Positions 9,113 through 17,998 of a stretch of DNA of 64,000 nt are shown piece by piece (position 1 is the stretch's first letter; every line of letters starts with the position of its first letter). Source of the DNA: Fulvimarina manganoxydans (GTDB taxonomy: Bacteria; Pseudomonadota; Alphaproteobacteria; Rhizobiales; Rhizobiaceae); the NCBI RefSeq assembly GCF_900176465.1, contig NZ_FWXR01000005.1, forward strand, positions 1 through 64,000. Reading direction: 5' to 3'. The translations under genes were made by a program, and so were the position numbers. Under the pieces are notes generated by a model. The model saw nothing but the letters and a program-made list of their open reading frames with translations. It searched no databases and was not told the origin of the DNA.

Positions 9113-9373
9113 CCCCGGGGCCGGCTATCATACAAAGCCCAATCTCGTCGTTCCGCCTGGCATGCGTCTCGTCTATCAGCCGGCCTACACGCCAGAAGTC
9201 CAGCCCGCAGAACACCTATGGCCGGTCCTCGACGAACCGATCGTCAACAGGTACTTCGAAACGCTCGAGGAGCTTGAACCCGTCCTCGAAAAGCGGTGTC
9301 GCGGACTTGATCAACAGCGAAAAGCCGTCGCAGCGAATACAAGCTTTGCAGGGTGGCCAAAACCCGTCGTATT
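9113..9373 (+). pseudogene. IS630-type transposase, C-terminal fragment of a second element
   Basis: On the plus strand directly after the IS256 right end, the DNA encodes GAGYHTKPNLVVPPGMRLVY, then AYTPEVQPAEHLWPVLDEPI and NRYFETLEELEPVLEKRC. This matches the C-terminal third of IS630-type transposases of the HLWPVLDEP subgroup. It differs clearly in sequence and strand from the IS630 piece at 7003-7709, so they are not halves of one gene split by the IS256. No stop is seen at the expected end, and the frame runs on into unrelated DNA. Confidence 0.75.
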
Positions 9374-9537
9374 GGATAGGCCGATGGGGGGAACGGGCTG
9401 GCCTGTTCGTTCGGCACGCTCCCTTTCTTCTCTTGCGAAGGCTCTGAGCGCAGCAGGTTTGAGGTTGCGCAACCGCGCACTTTGGCTGTGGCGAGGCGGG
9501 ATCAGGTTGAAGTGGTCACGCAGGGCAGCGATGTCCC

Positions 9538-9714
9538 TGCGCGCCGCGCGGCGAATGCGATGTCCTCGAGATAGGTGTTCATGCGCTCGATCTCGGCGCG
9601 GAAGATCTGTTCGAGCTGCCCCTTCGTCGTCATGCCGGCAGTCGGTCTCACGGTCAGGTCGGCAAGGAGCGTTTTCAGACGCTGCGCCATGTAGTTCGCC
9701 TTGCGATGATCGGA
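9538..9714 (-). pseudogene. Possible tyrosine-recombinase remnant (core-binding region)
   Basis: About 58 minus-strand residues (SDHRKANYMAQRLKTLLADL, then MTTKGQLEQIFRAEIERMNT and YLEDIAFAARRAG) resemble the helical region after the N-terminal domain of phage-type integrases of the DUF6538 sort. There is no start codon, catalytic domain or intact flank. It lies just outside the left attachment site of the tRNA-Gln island, where a relic of an earlier integration event would be expected. Other explanations are possible. Confidence 0.4.
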
Positions 9715-9975
9715 CAAACGCAAGGGAGAACGACAGGCACGCCCGCCGAGGCATGCGCCTGAAGCGCACGGGCACGCCAATAAAACGTGCGCCCACGCCG
9801 TTCGAGATTGGGAATGTCCTACCGCCGAGCTACCGACCGGGTCCCTCTGTCCGAGAGCCCGGACGGTCGGCAATGGCCATCACCTCTGGGCTGCAGGTTT
9901 AGGCCCAAGTGCGAGAAACGACGGATGACGGATTCTCAGCTACGAGAAAAAATAATAATAATATTTGGGGAGTGT

Positions 9976-9992
9976 TGGCTGGGGAACCTGGA
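9976..9992. repeat. Attachment site repeat (att, integrase side)
   Basis: These 17 bp equal the 3' end of the tRNA-Gln gene at 20984-21000. The flanking bases differ at once on both sides. It carries no complete tRNA, so it is the displaced end of the original target. Confidence 0.85.
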
Positions 9993-10036
9993 ACATAATC
10001 CAACTCTTTTTAAGCCCCTGTCATCTTTAGAACTAT

Positions 10037-11904
10037 ATGGATTTGTTGCCCTTTTCAAACGAAATTGCTACACCGAATTGCTACACTGCACCCTTCCAAA
10101 TGGTCTTCAAATTGGCGCGAATTTCCTACCTCACCCGGCGCGGCTCCTCCTATTACGCTCGCTTGAGAGTGCCAGCCGAACTGGTCGCGATTGTCGGCCG
10201 AAGCGAATTCACAAAGGCGCTCGGCACGAAGGATGAGAATGAGGCCAAGCGGCGGCTATGGCCGGTCATCGAAAGATGGCGGGCGCAACTCGACGACGTG
10301 TCGCGGCGGCGGACATTGAGCGAAGACGACCGTGCGGCCGCACCGTGGTCGCACTACGAAGGCACCCCTGATCGTGACGACGCTAGTCGGGCGGCGAGGC
10401 CGACGCAAACGGACATAGACGCAGCAACGCGGTCCCTTTTCGCCAATGCCGGCACGATTGACGCCAGCGATCCGCTCGCCATGCTGGACGCCACCATAGA
10501 GGTGATGGCGATGCAGAGCGCGGGCGCGCTTGACGCCGCGCGAAGGCAGGCCAAGGCTGCCGATCTCCGCAAGCACCTTGTCTCCGGCGAGCTCGCCCTT
10601 GTCCGGCACGAGATCGACGAGTTTGCCCGCAAACATGATCTCATCATCCCGCGTGGATCGCCGGAAGAGGCCGAGTTAGGCCGGCGCATGATCCGTGCCG
10701 AGATTGAGGCGCTGGAACGCACCTTTGAACGCGACCGGGGCGATTACGGCGGCACCCCGCGCGACCCGATCGTGAAGCCGGCGACGACGCAGGTTCGCGA
10801 GCGGGCCAAGCCCGGCGAGACGATCCCAGAACTCTTCGAAGCCTACGCCCGTGATAATCCCAAGGGGATCGCGGCAGACACGCTGAACCAAGCGCGGCGC
10901 GACATCGGCACGTTTCTCGATCTTCACGGCCGGACGCTTCCCGTTCGCCGAATCGACGCAAGGCCATTCGTGAATGGAAGACGCTTCTTCGCGAGTATCC
11001 GGTGAAGGCGACCGAGACAAAGGCGTTCGCCGGAATGGGGCTTGCGCAGATCATTCGGGCGAACAAAGAAGTTGGAAAGCCCGTAATCACGCCGCGCACG
11101 GTGAACCGATATCTCGCAAGCATGGGCGCCTTTTGCCAATGGCTCGTCGTCAATGGATACCTGGACGCCAACCCCACCGCCGACATGTCGCTTCCAAAGG
11201 CCAAGAACTCAAAGAAGGCGATCTTCACGACTGAGGAGCTCCAGCAGCTTCTCGCCTCTCCACTGTTCACCGGGTGCCAGTCTGATGACAAATGGCGCTT
11301 CATCGCCAAGCCGGGCAATGTTCGGATCGAGGATCATCGGTATTGGCTGCCGCTCGTAATGCTCTACAGCGCCGCCCGGCCGGCCGAAATCGCGCAACTC
11401 AACATCGCGGACGTTCGCAAGCTTCATTGCCATTGGATCATGCACATCATGACCGAGGGTAACGACGACAAGAGCGTGAAAACTAAAGGATCGATGCGCG
11501 TCGTGCCAGTTCACCCAGAACTCATCCGGCTTGGCTTTATCGAGTATCGCGATCGCATGGCTGCGGCAGGGAACGTGAGGCTCTTTCCTGCTGCAACCCG
11601 TAATAGCCGAGGCCAGATGGTTGCAGACTTCTCGCGCGAATTTCCTCGCTATCTATCCCGGCTAGGCTTGATGAACCGCAAAGGTCTGAGCCTTTACAGC
11701 TTTCGCCACGGCGCGACAGATGCATTCCGCCGGGCCGGTTATCTTGACGAGAATTTCGGCTTTATTCTTGGACATGCAAAGGCGAGCATGACCGGACGAT
11801 ACGGCCATCTTCCTGAAGGCATGCTGGACCAACGTGTCGCGCTGATCGAGAGCATCGCCTATCCCGGTCTCGATTTGTCTCATCTTCATGTGGGCAAGGC
11901 CTGA
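10037..11904 (+). pseudogene. Tyrosine-recombinase integrase of the island, split by a frameshift
   Basis: The first part (ATG at 10037; a second ATG at 10100 starts closer to the conserved region) has the N-terminal YLTRRGSSYYARLRVPAELV pattern of DUF6538-type integrases. It runs to about 10970, where one base is missing in CGACGCAAGGCC. Restoring the frame gives AIREWKTLLREYPVKATETK, which continues into the second part (from 11002). That part carries the core-binding and catalytic domains: Arg in YSAARPAEIAQL, YSFRHGATDAFRR (the usual H-x-x-R His is Tyr) and the GHAKASMTGRYGH box with the nucleophilic Tyr. The restored protein is about 620 residues. It ends at 11904, overlapping by 19 bp the convergent resolvase gene. 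It should be the enzyme that inserted the island. A sequencing error cannot be excluded. Confidence 0.85.
10064..10086. repeat. Tandem 10-bp direct repeat next to the attachment site
   Basis: ATTGCTACAC occurs at 10064-10073 and 10077-10086, about 70-95 bp inside the left attachment repeat. Closely spaced direct repeats in this position are typical of integrase arm-binding sites. That role is inferred only. They overlap the first codons of the longest integrase frame, which favours the 10100 start. Confidence 0.45.
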
Positions 11905-12521
11905 TCGTTCGAATTTCCGCGCTTGCTGATCCTCGCGATCGTGGCGCGGCTTGCTCCGGTAGCGTTCTGGATCGCCGTATATGACATTCTGTTGGCCAGC
12001 ATCTGCGCGATGCCTTCGTTGCGCTTCTTGTTCGCCGGCCGGCCGCGATAGCGCCCTTCATCTTTCGCCTTGGCGATCCCCTGCGCCTGACGGCGGCGAC
12101 GGTCCTCATAGTCCTTCCGGGCGACGGCCGCGAGCATGTCGAGCAACATTCCGTTGATCGCTTCGGCCATGCGGGCGGTGAAGCTCTCCTTATCAGGATC
12201 GGCGAGCATGTATGAGGTCGGAAGATCCAGTGCGACGACGCGCACGCCCTTCGCCGCGATCTCGGCTCGAAGCTTGTTCCAGTCCCCTGTCGTGAGCCGT
12301 GAAAGGCGATCGACTTGTTCGACGAGAAGCACGTCGCCCGGCCGGCTATCCTTGAGCAACCGGAAGAGCTCGGGCCGTGCCAGGCGCGCACCGCTCTCGT
12401 TCTCAACGAAGGTTCCGGCAATCGTCAGGCCGCGCTCGGCAGCAAACGTCTCAAGCTCGGCTTGGGCTCGCCCCGCGTCCTGGTCTTGGGTCGAAGCGCG
12501 AAGGTAGAGACGAGCGAGCAT
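11886..12521 (-). CDS. Serine recombinase (resolvase/invertase family), small
   Basis: This 211-residue protein has a resolvase catalytic domain: ARLYLRASTQDQD with the nucleophilic Ser near residue 10, VENESGARLARPEL, and LLVEQVDRLSRLTTGDWNKL with the conserved Arg pair. It also has a C-terminal helix-turn-helix (SYTAIQNATGASRATIARIS). It most resembles plasmid and transposon resolvases that cut a local site and recombine dimers. It converges on the integrase gene and diverges from the gene at 12685. The start codon lies inside an inverted repeat, consistent with self-repression. Its target site is not identified. Confidence 0.88.
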   Translation of the reverse strand: MLARLYLRASTQDQDAGRAQAELETFAAERGLTIAGTFVENESGARLARPELFRLLKDSRPGDVLLVEQVDRLSRLTTGDWNKLRAEIAAKGVRVVALDLPTSYMLADPDKESFTARMAEAINGMLLDMLAAVARKDYEDRRRRQAQGIAKAKDEGRYRGRPANKKRNEGIAQMLANRMSYTAIQNATGASRATIARISKRGNSNDQALPT

Positions 12522-12561
12522 GGTGTGAGCCCATTGGTTCGTTTTGAGTGGTTCACACCAT
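12520..12561. promoter_or_regulatory. Likely resolvase operator: 9-bp inverted repeat
   Basis: ATGGTGTGA (12520-12528) and TCACACCAT (12553-12561) are perfect reverse complements 24 bp apart, and the left arm overlaps the resolvase start codon. A further direct repeat, ATTGAACCAG, occurs at 12593-12602 and 12635-12644 (42 bp apart, four helical turns) in the same divergent region. Binding by the resolvase or by the protein at 12685 is an inference. Confidence 0.45.
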
Positions 12562-12684
12562 ATCAGTCTGCTTTAAGTGGTCAATCGAATTTATTGAACC
12601 AGGTGTCTGTCCGGTATTTATAGGGCATACTCAAATTGAACCAGATGGTATCATGGAGATCATGAACGCCAGGAGACCATCGTC

Positions 12685-13281
12685 ATGCCCGATCCAGAAC
12701 GCCCTAAGCGCCGCTACACCCGTCTATCAGATGAGGAGTGGGCGAGTGCACGCGAGGAATGGGCAAGCGGAGAAGTCACCCTCGCTGAGCTCGCCGACCG
12801 AACCGGTGCATCAGTCCGGGCGCTCCAACTTCATTTCGACGCTCATGACGTTACCAAGGGCAGCGCTGCACGCGAGAAACTGGCGGCCTACGCTCAGGTG
12901 CCGCTTCCTCCTGTTCCTTCATGCGAGGACGACCCGGCAACGAACGCCAAGCTAGTGAAGGAGACAGCCCTTCGAGGCGCATGTGAGGTCGAAGCCGGAA
13001 TTCTGGAGCAGATCGCCATCGCGCGTGCCGATCCGACACTCGCATATCGCGCCGGTTCAGCGATCAAGGCGCTTGCAGCCGCAGCCGATGCCCTCGGTAA
13101 GATCCACACACTGAAGCGAGCTGTGCTCGGGCTCGATGAGATCGCCGGGGCCGAAATGCCCGTGCTGACGTTGCGCGTCCTGACCGACGAGGAGGTGACT
13201 CAAATGCGTGATGCGCAGGAGGCCGAAGACGAAGATCTGGGAATGGTTGACGTCGAGGATGATGTCATGACGCTCGCCTGA
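12685..13281 (+). CDS. Helix-turn-helix protein, possibly terminase-small-subunit-like
   Basis: This 198-residue protein has an N-terminal helix-turn-helix (EEWASGEVTLAELADRTGAS) and a long central alpha-helical part (EILEQ-like, LAYRAGSAIKALAAAADALG). The acidic tail contains EDEDLGMVDVEDD. The layout of an N-terminal helix-turn-helix, a helical middle and a charged tail recalls small subunits of phage terminases, but no terminase large subunit or capsid gene is nearby. It may instead be a regulator of the island. The ATG at 12685 follows AGGAG by eight bases. Its function is not known to me. Confidence 0.6.
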   Translation: MPDPERPKRRYTRLSDEEWASAREEWASGEVTLAELADRTGASVRALQLHFDAHDVTKGSAAREKLAAYAQVPLPPVPSCEDDPATNAKLVKETALRGACEVEAGILEQIAIARADPTLAYRAGSAIKALAAAADALGKIHTLKRAVLGLDEIAGAEMPVLTLRVLTDEEVTQMRDAQEAEDEDLGMVDVEDDVMTLA

Positions 13282-13493
13282 CGCCGCTCGCTTGCTTTGT
13301 GCCTCTCCTCGTGAAGGCGCAAATGCAATCGGACCGAAGCCCTAGAAAGATTGGCTTTGGCTGAAGGGGGTCCGCACTGTGCCCGATCCCCATTTTCGAA
13401 GGCGCAATCTTTGAAAGAATCGCAAATGGCAATAGCACGCGATCTTATGATGAGTTATACTAAAGGGGCGTTTAGAAAAGGAGAAAGACGTCT

Positions 13494-13955
13494 ATGGTAT
13501 CCACCACTTTGATGAGAGTGCCGAATGAGATCGGTGCCAAGCTCGGAGAGCTCGCCAAGACCATGGACCGAACGGTCCCTGAAATTCTGGCTCAGTTCCT
13601 TCGCAACCAGATCGAAAAGAGGACCGTAGACGCCTCGCTGGAGAACGTGATCATCGAAGCCATTGGGGGCGCTGTTCATTTCGTTGTGGGAGACGACCAG
13701 GGTCGGGCGATGGGGCTTAGTCCACTTTCAGCGAAGGGTGCAATAGACCTTGCTGACAGCATTGACGCCGTCGCGACTATGGGAAAGGCTTACCGGGCAA
13801 CGATCGAAGAATTCGAGCTGACGGTGCATCGTCGTGGTCGAGCAACGATCTTCTTACAGGCCGGACGTCGGCGCACAATGGCATCAAGCGTCATACCTCT
13901 TCTGACGCACGCTCTGAGGCAGGCCGCATCTGACCTTCGAGGTCCCAACTCCTGA
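13494..13955 (+). CDS. Hypothetical protein with ribbon-helix-helix-like N-terminus
   Basis: This 153-residue protein begins TTLMRVPNEIGAKLGELAKT followed by VPEILAQFLRNQIEKR, a strand-helix-helix pattern like ribbon-helix-helix antitoxins and small repressors. The remaining 100 residues are predicted to be mixed alpha/beta (VIIEAIGGAVHFVVGDDQGR and so on), with no family I recognise. AGGAG lies about 10 bases before the ATG, and a TATACT box is at 13456-13461. It stands alone between the helix-turn-helix gene and a serine recombinase. No partner toxin is visible. Confidence 0.55.
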   Translation: MVSTTLMRVPNEIGAKLGELAKTMDRTVPEILAQFLRNQIEKRTVDASLENVIIEAIGGAVHFVVGDDQGRAMGLSPLSAKGAIDLADSIDAVATMGKAYRATIEEFELTVHRRGRATIFLQAGRRRTMASSVIPLLTHALRQAASDLRGPNS

Positions 13956-14138
13956 GGTCGAACCGAAGCCGCCTTCTCCCAAGGGGGCACGAGAATATTT
14001 TCCCACGTTAACTGAAAGCTGCGTCTTTCTAAAGGGCCTGCCTGTAGCACCTGAGCTAATTGACTTTGGCGCCTCCGGCTCATCTGAGTATCACTAATTG
14101 TAATCGTATAGAAACGAACACGCAGAGACTAGTTTTCA

Positions 14139-14885
14139 ATGCCTAAGCGAAAATCAGCAATTGCTTACATCAGGGTGTCGACAAAAGGCCAGGAGGAGAA
14201 CGGCGGCGGCCTCAATTTACAGCTCGTGAGCATCGAGGCATACGCAAAGGCGGCGGGCTACGTCATTACTGATACGTTTAGAGATGCTCAGTCTGCAGTT
14301 GGCGAAGATAGTGTCAGAAACAGACCTGGGCTTCGCTCGGCTATTGAAGCGTCGCATAAGACGGGCCGGCCGATCATCGTCGATGGTCTCGACCGCTTTG
14401 CCCGTAATACGAAAGCGCTGGAGGAGATGGTTGCGAGTGGCCGGCTGGCAGTCATCAGCACTCGATCCGGCGAGGATCCGCGTCATGCTGTAACGATGGC
14501 CGAGGCGAGCCGAGCACAAGCCGAAGCCGAGCGCATCAGCCGCACAACCCGCCAAGGGCTGGAGAAGGCTCGGAAGCGCGGTGTGACGCTCGGCAATACC
14601 AAGAACCTCCCGGAGGCTCGCGAGAAGGCGGCAGAGGCTCGCACAAGCAAGGCGAGAAAGCTGACCGATGCGATCGCGCCTATCATCAGAGAGCTGAGAG
14701 AACAGAAGCCAGCGGCCACGAAGAAGGAAATTGCCGAGGAGCTGAATAGGCGTGGCTATCTCTCTCCTCGGGGAGAGGCTTGGACCGAAACGACAATTCG
14801 GCCTCAGCTCAAGCGGCTTGCGGACATGGAAGAGAATGAGCGAGAGGCCTTCTATCAAGATCATCCCCTGTATGGCACGTTCTAA
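14139..14885 (+). CDS. Serine recombinase (resolvase family)
   Basis: This 248-residue protein begins with the resolvase core AIAYIRVSTKGQEENGGGLN, carrying the catalytic Ser, and has VDGLDRFARNTKALEEMV with the conserved Arg. Next comes a long helix (AEAERISRTTRQGLEKARKR) and a C-terminal recombinase-like DNA-binding region (IAEELNRRGYLSPRGEAWTE). It is not closely similar to the other serine recombinase in the island. Its stop at 14885 is four bases from the end of hsdR on the opposite strand, so it marks the edge of the restriction module and could have mobilised that module. Confidence 0.88.
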   Translation: MPKRKSAIAYIRVSTKGQEENGGGLNLQLVSIEAYAKAAGYVITDTFRDAQSAVGEDSVRNRPGLRSAIEASHKTGRPIIVDGLDRFARNTKALEEMVASGRLAVISTRSGEDPRHAVTMAEASRAQAEAERISRTTRQGLEKARKRGVTLGNTKNLPEAREKAAEARTSKARKLTDAIAPIIRELREQKPAATKKEIAEELNRRGYLSPRGEAWTETTIRPQLKRLADMEENEREAFYQDHPLYGTF

Positions 14886-14889
14886 GACA

Positions 14890-17800
14890 TCAGACCGCTT
14901 CGGCCAACGTTTCAGCCTGCCTGAGGATCGTTCTTACCGCCTCCGACTGCAGGTCCGGCGGGTAGCCATACTTCTTCAGGATCCGTTTGATGTCCCGGCG
15001 CATCCGGGCGCGGACGTTCTCCTTCTTCCACCAGTCCGGGCCAGTGCTCCCTCGTAGGGCCAGGACGAGTTCCGTCGCAATCACGCGGAGGTTCTCATTG
15101 CTCATCAGCTCGCGCGCGCTGTCGTTCTTCGCAAGGGCGTCGTAAAAGGCTCGCTCCTCTGGCGAGAGATCGTCCGCAGGCTGTGCCTTCAGATCCTTGG
15201 CGAGAGCGATCAGTTCCTGAAGCACCTGCAGCGCGTCGACGCTGCGATCGTGGTAACGCTTGATCGCATCCTGCAGTCGGGCGGAAAAGAGTTCATGCTG
15301 CACGACGTTCGTCCGCATTCGGGCTTTGATCTCGCCGTTCAGGAGCTTCTTCAGCGCCTCAACCGCCAGGTTCTTCTATTTCGTCGTTTGAAGGTCGTTC
15401 AGGAACTCTTCGGAGAGAACGCTGATGTCCGGCCGATCGAAGCCGCACGCTTCGAGGATGTCGACGATCTCCGTCGAAGCGACAGCTTTGTTGACCAGCT
15501 GCTGGATCGCGAAGTCAGGATCGCCACGGCCGCCTTTCGTGCCGCTTGCGTTCAGCTTGTCGAGCGCAATGCGGACGGCGGAGAAGAAGGCGACCTCGAT
15601 CGCGTGCTGCGTCGCCTCGGGACTGCCAGACGCGAGCTTGTAGGCTTTCGCGAGCGCAGCAACGGCGTCGTTGAAGCGCGTGATCGCCGGGACGTTTGTA
15701 TTCTCGTCCCGGTCCTTCTGCAGCATGAACTTGATCGCCGCCGGGAAGATCGCGAGACGATCCGCCTTCGTGCCGATGATCGCCTTGCCGTAGTCGAACC
15801 CGTGGAACTGCGATCTCGCCACATCGAGCGTGTCGAGGAAGGCTTTCACAGCCTCGCGCTCGTCGATGCCGGTCTGGTTCTGGTCCGCCTTCGAATAATG
15901 ACCGAGCGCGCTGCGCAGTTCAGCCGCAAGGCCGATATAGTCGACAACGAGGCCGGCCGGCTTGTCGCGGAAGACGCGATTGACGCGCGCGATCGCCTGC
16001 ATCAGCCCATGGCCGCGCATCGGCTTGTCGACATAGAGCGTGTGCATGACCGGCGCGTCAAAGCCAGTTAGCCACATGTCGCGGACGATGACCAGCTTCA
16101 GCGGATCGTCCGGGTTCTTGAACCGGTTGCGGATCGCCTCTTGCCGGCCCTTCGAACGGATATGCGGCTGCAGCGCCTTCGGGTCGCTCGCGCTCCCGGT
16201 CATGACGACCTTCACCGCGCCGGCATCGTCCGTCTCGCCGTGCCAGTCCGGCCGCGCGGCGACGATCCGCTCATAGAGCGCTGCGCAGATCCGCCGGCTC
16301 ATGCACACGATCATCGCCTTGCCGCCAAGCGCAACGAGCCGCGCTTCGAAATGGGTCAGGATATCGTCGACGACTTTATCAAGGCGCTTGTCCGCACCGA
16401 CCAAAGCCTCAATGCGGGTCCACTTCTTCGCTAGCGCTCCGGCGTCGTCCTCTTCGAGATCCTCGGTGGCGTCTTCGAATGCTTCGTCGATACCTTCCGC
16501 CAGCTCCTCGTCGATCTCGACCTTCGCGACACGGCCTTCATAGTAGATCGGCACGGTCGCGCCATCGGTCACAGCCTGGGCCACGTCGTAGACGTCGATA
16601 TAATCGCCGAAGACCGCGCGCGTGTCGGCGCCGACGAGATCCACCGGCGTTCCAGTAAAGGCGACATAGACCGCGTTCGGTAGCGCTTTCCGCAGATGGT
16701 GGGCAAGGCCGTGGCGGATTTCGCCGGTTCCCTTATCGAGCTTCGCCTCGAAGCCGTATTGCGTCCGATGCGCCTCGTCGACGAGGACGACAACGTTGGA
16801 GCGCTCGGTCAGTTGGGGAAAGTCCGCTCCCTTCTCCGGCCGGAACTTCTGAATGGTCGAGAAGACGACGCCGCCGACCTTCCGATCGAGCAGCCGCTTC
16901 AGATCATCAGTCGAGCCTGCTTGCACCGGATCCTCGCCGAAAAGTGCGCGGCAACGGGAGAAGGTGGCGAAGAGCTGGTTGTCGAGATCGTTCCGATCAG
17001 TCAGGACGAGCAAGGTCGGGTTCTCCATCCCTACGTCGTTCATCACCCGGCCGCTCAGAAAGGCCATCAGGAGCGACTTGCCGCTTCCCTGGGTGTGCCA
17101 CAGCACACCGCCTTTGCCATCGCCTCCACGGGCTTCGGAGATCGTTTCCAGAGCCTTCCGCACGGCGTGAAGCTGGTGGTAGCCAGCGATCTTCTTAATC
17201 GGCCCGCGACCCTCGTCCTCGAAGACGGTGAACCAGCGCAGCATGTCCAGCAGCGTCCGGCGGTTCAGCAGTCCCTTTGTCAGCGTCTGGAGCGCGAGTT
17301 CGGAGCCGGGCGCGACCAGCGTCTCGCCGTCCACCGTCCGCCAGTTCATGAACCGACCGAGATCGGCGGAGAGCGAGCCGTATTTCGCCTTCAGCCCGTC
17401 TGAGACGACGCTCAGAAGCGTCGTGCGGAAGAGATCCGGGATCTGGTCCTGGTAGGTCTGGATCTGGTTGAAGGCCGCCTCGATACCTGCGCCCGTTATG
17501 CCCTTCAGTTCGACGACGACCAGGGGCAGACCGTTCAGGAAGAGGACAACGTCCGGCGTTCGGTTCGACTTGCCGGCGACGTCGAACTGGTTGACCGCGT
17601 GCCAGACGTTCTCGTCGTCGGTCCAGTCGATAATGGAGAGGTGAAGGTCGCGCTCCTCGCCATCGACGGTGGTCGTCACCAGCACGCCGCCGGCCAGCAG
17701 TTCGTGAATGCGGCGATTCTCCTGCACGGCATCGGTGGCGAACACCGTATCGGTCAGCTTGCGCGAAGCCTCTTCGATCGCACAGTCGGGCGCGACGGGG

Positions 17801-17979
17801 TTGATGCGTCTGAGCGCATCAAGGAGAACCGGCGCGAGGATCGTCTCGCGCCAGGCGCTTCGCAGCTGCGGCTTCGCGTCCGGCGAGGCGTGGATGCCGT
17901 CCAAATGGGAAAAGCCGAGCGCGACGAGATCCTCGACGAAGCTCTTCTCCAGCCCGGCCTCGGAGAAATAGCCAATCAT
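14890..17979 (-). pseudogene. hsdR: Type I restriction enzyme R subunit HsdR, interrupted by an amber codon
   Basis: The frame from 17979 to 14890 encodes 1029 positions, a normal HsdR length, but codon 868 is TAG (15376-15378). Before it are the nuclease motif LVVVELKG, the Walker A GSGKS, the helicase DEAHR box ([13 protein letters not shown]), VAFTGTPV and MQAIARVNR. After it the same frame continues KNLAVEALKKLLNGEIKAR and then the helical C-terminal domain that binds the methylase core. The start at 17979 ([18 protein letters not shown]) follows AAGGGCG and lies 19 bases after the hsdS stop. Without readthrough the product lacks its last 161 residues. HsdR is the ATP-driven translocase and nuclease of the complex. 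Loss of the tail should weaken or abolish restriction while leaving methylation. Confidence 0.9.
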
Positions 17980-17998
17980 GACTCGCCCTTGGCGACCG

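Noticed and set aside
9021-9902. A single 293-residue plus-strand protein
   Set aside because: Only 9113-9373 carries meaningful IS630 sequence. The rest is read through the IS256 end and unrelated DNA, so a real gene of this length is not supported.
12685-13281. Prophage remnant based on a terminase-like small protein
   Set aside because: No large terminase, portal, capsid or tail genes are present. The surrounding genes fit an integrative island better.
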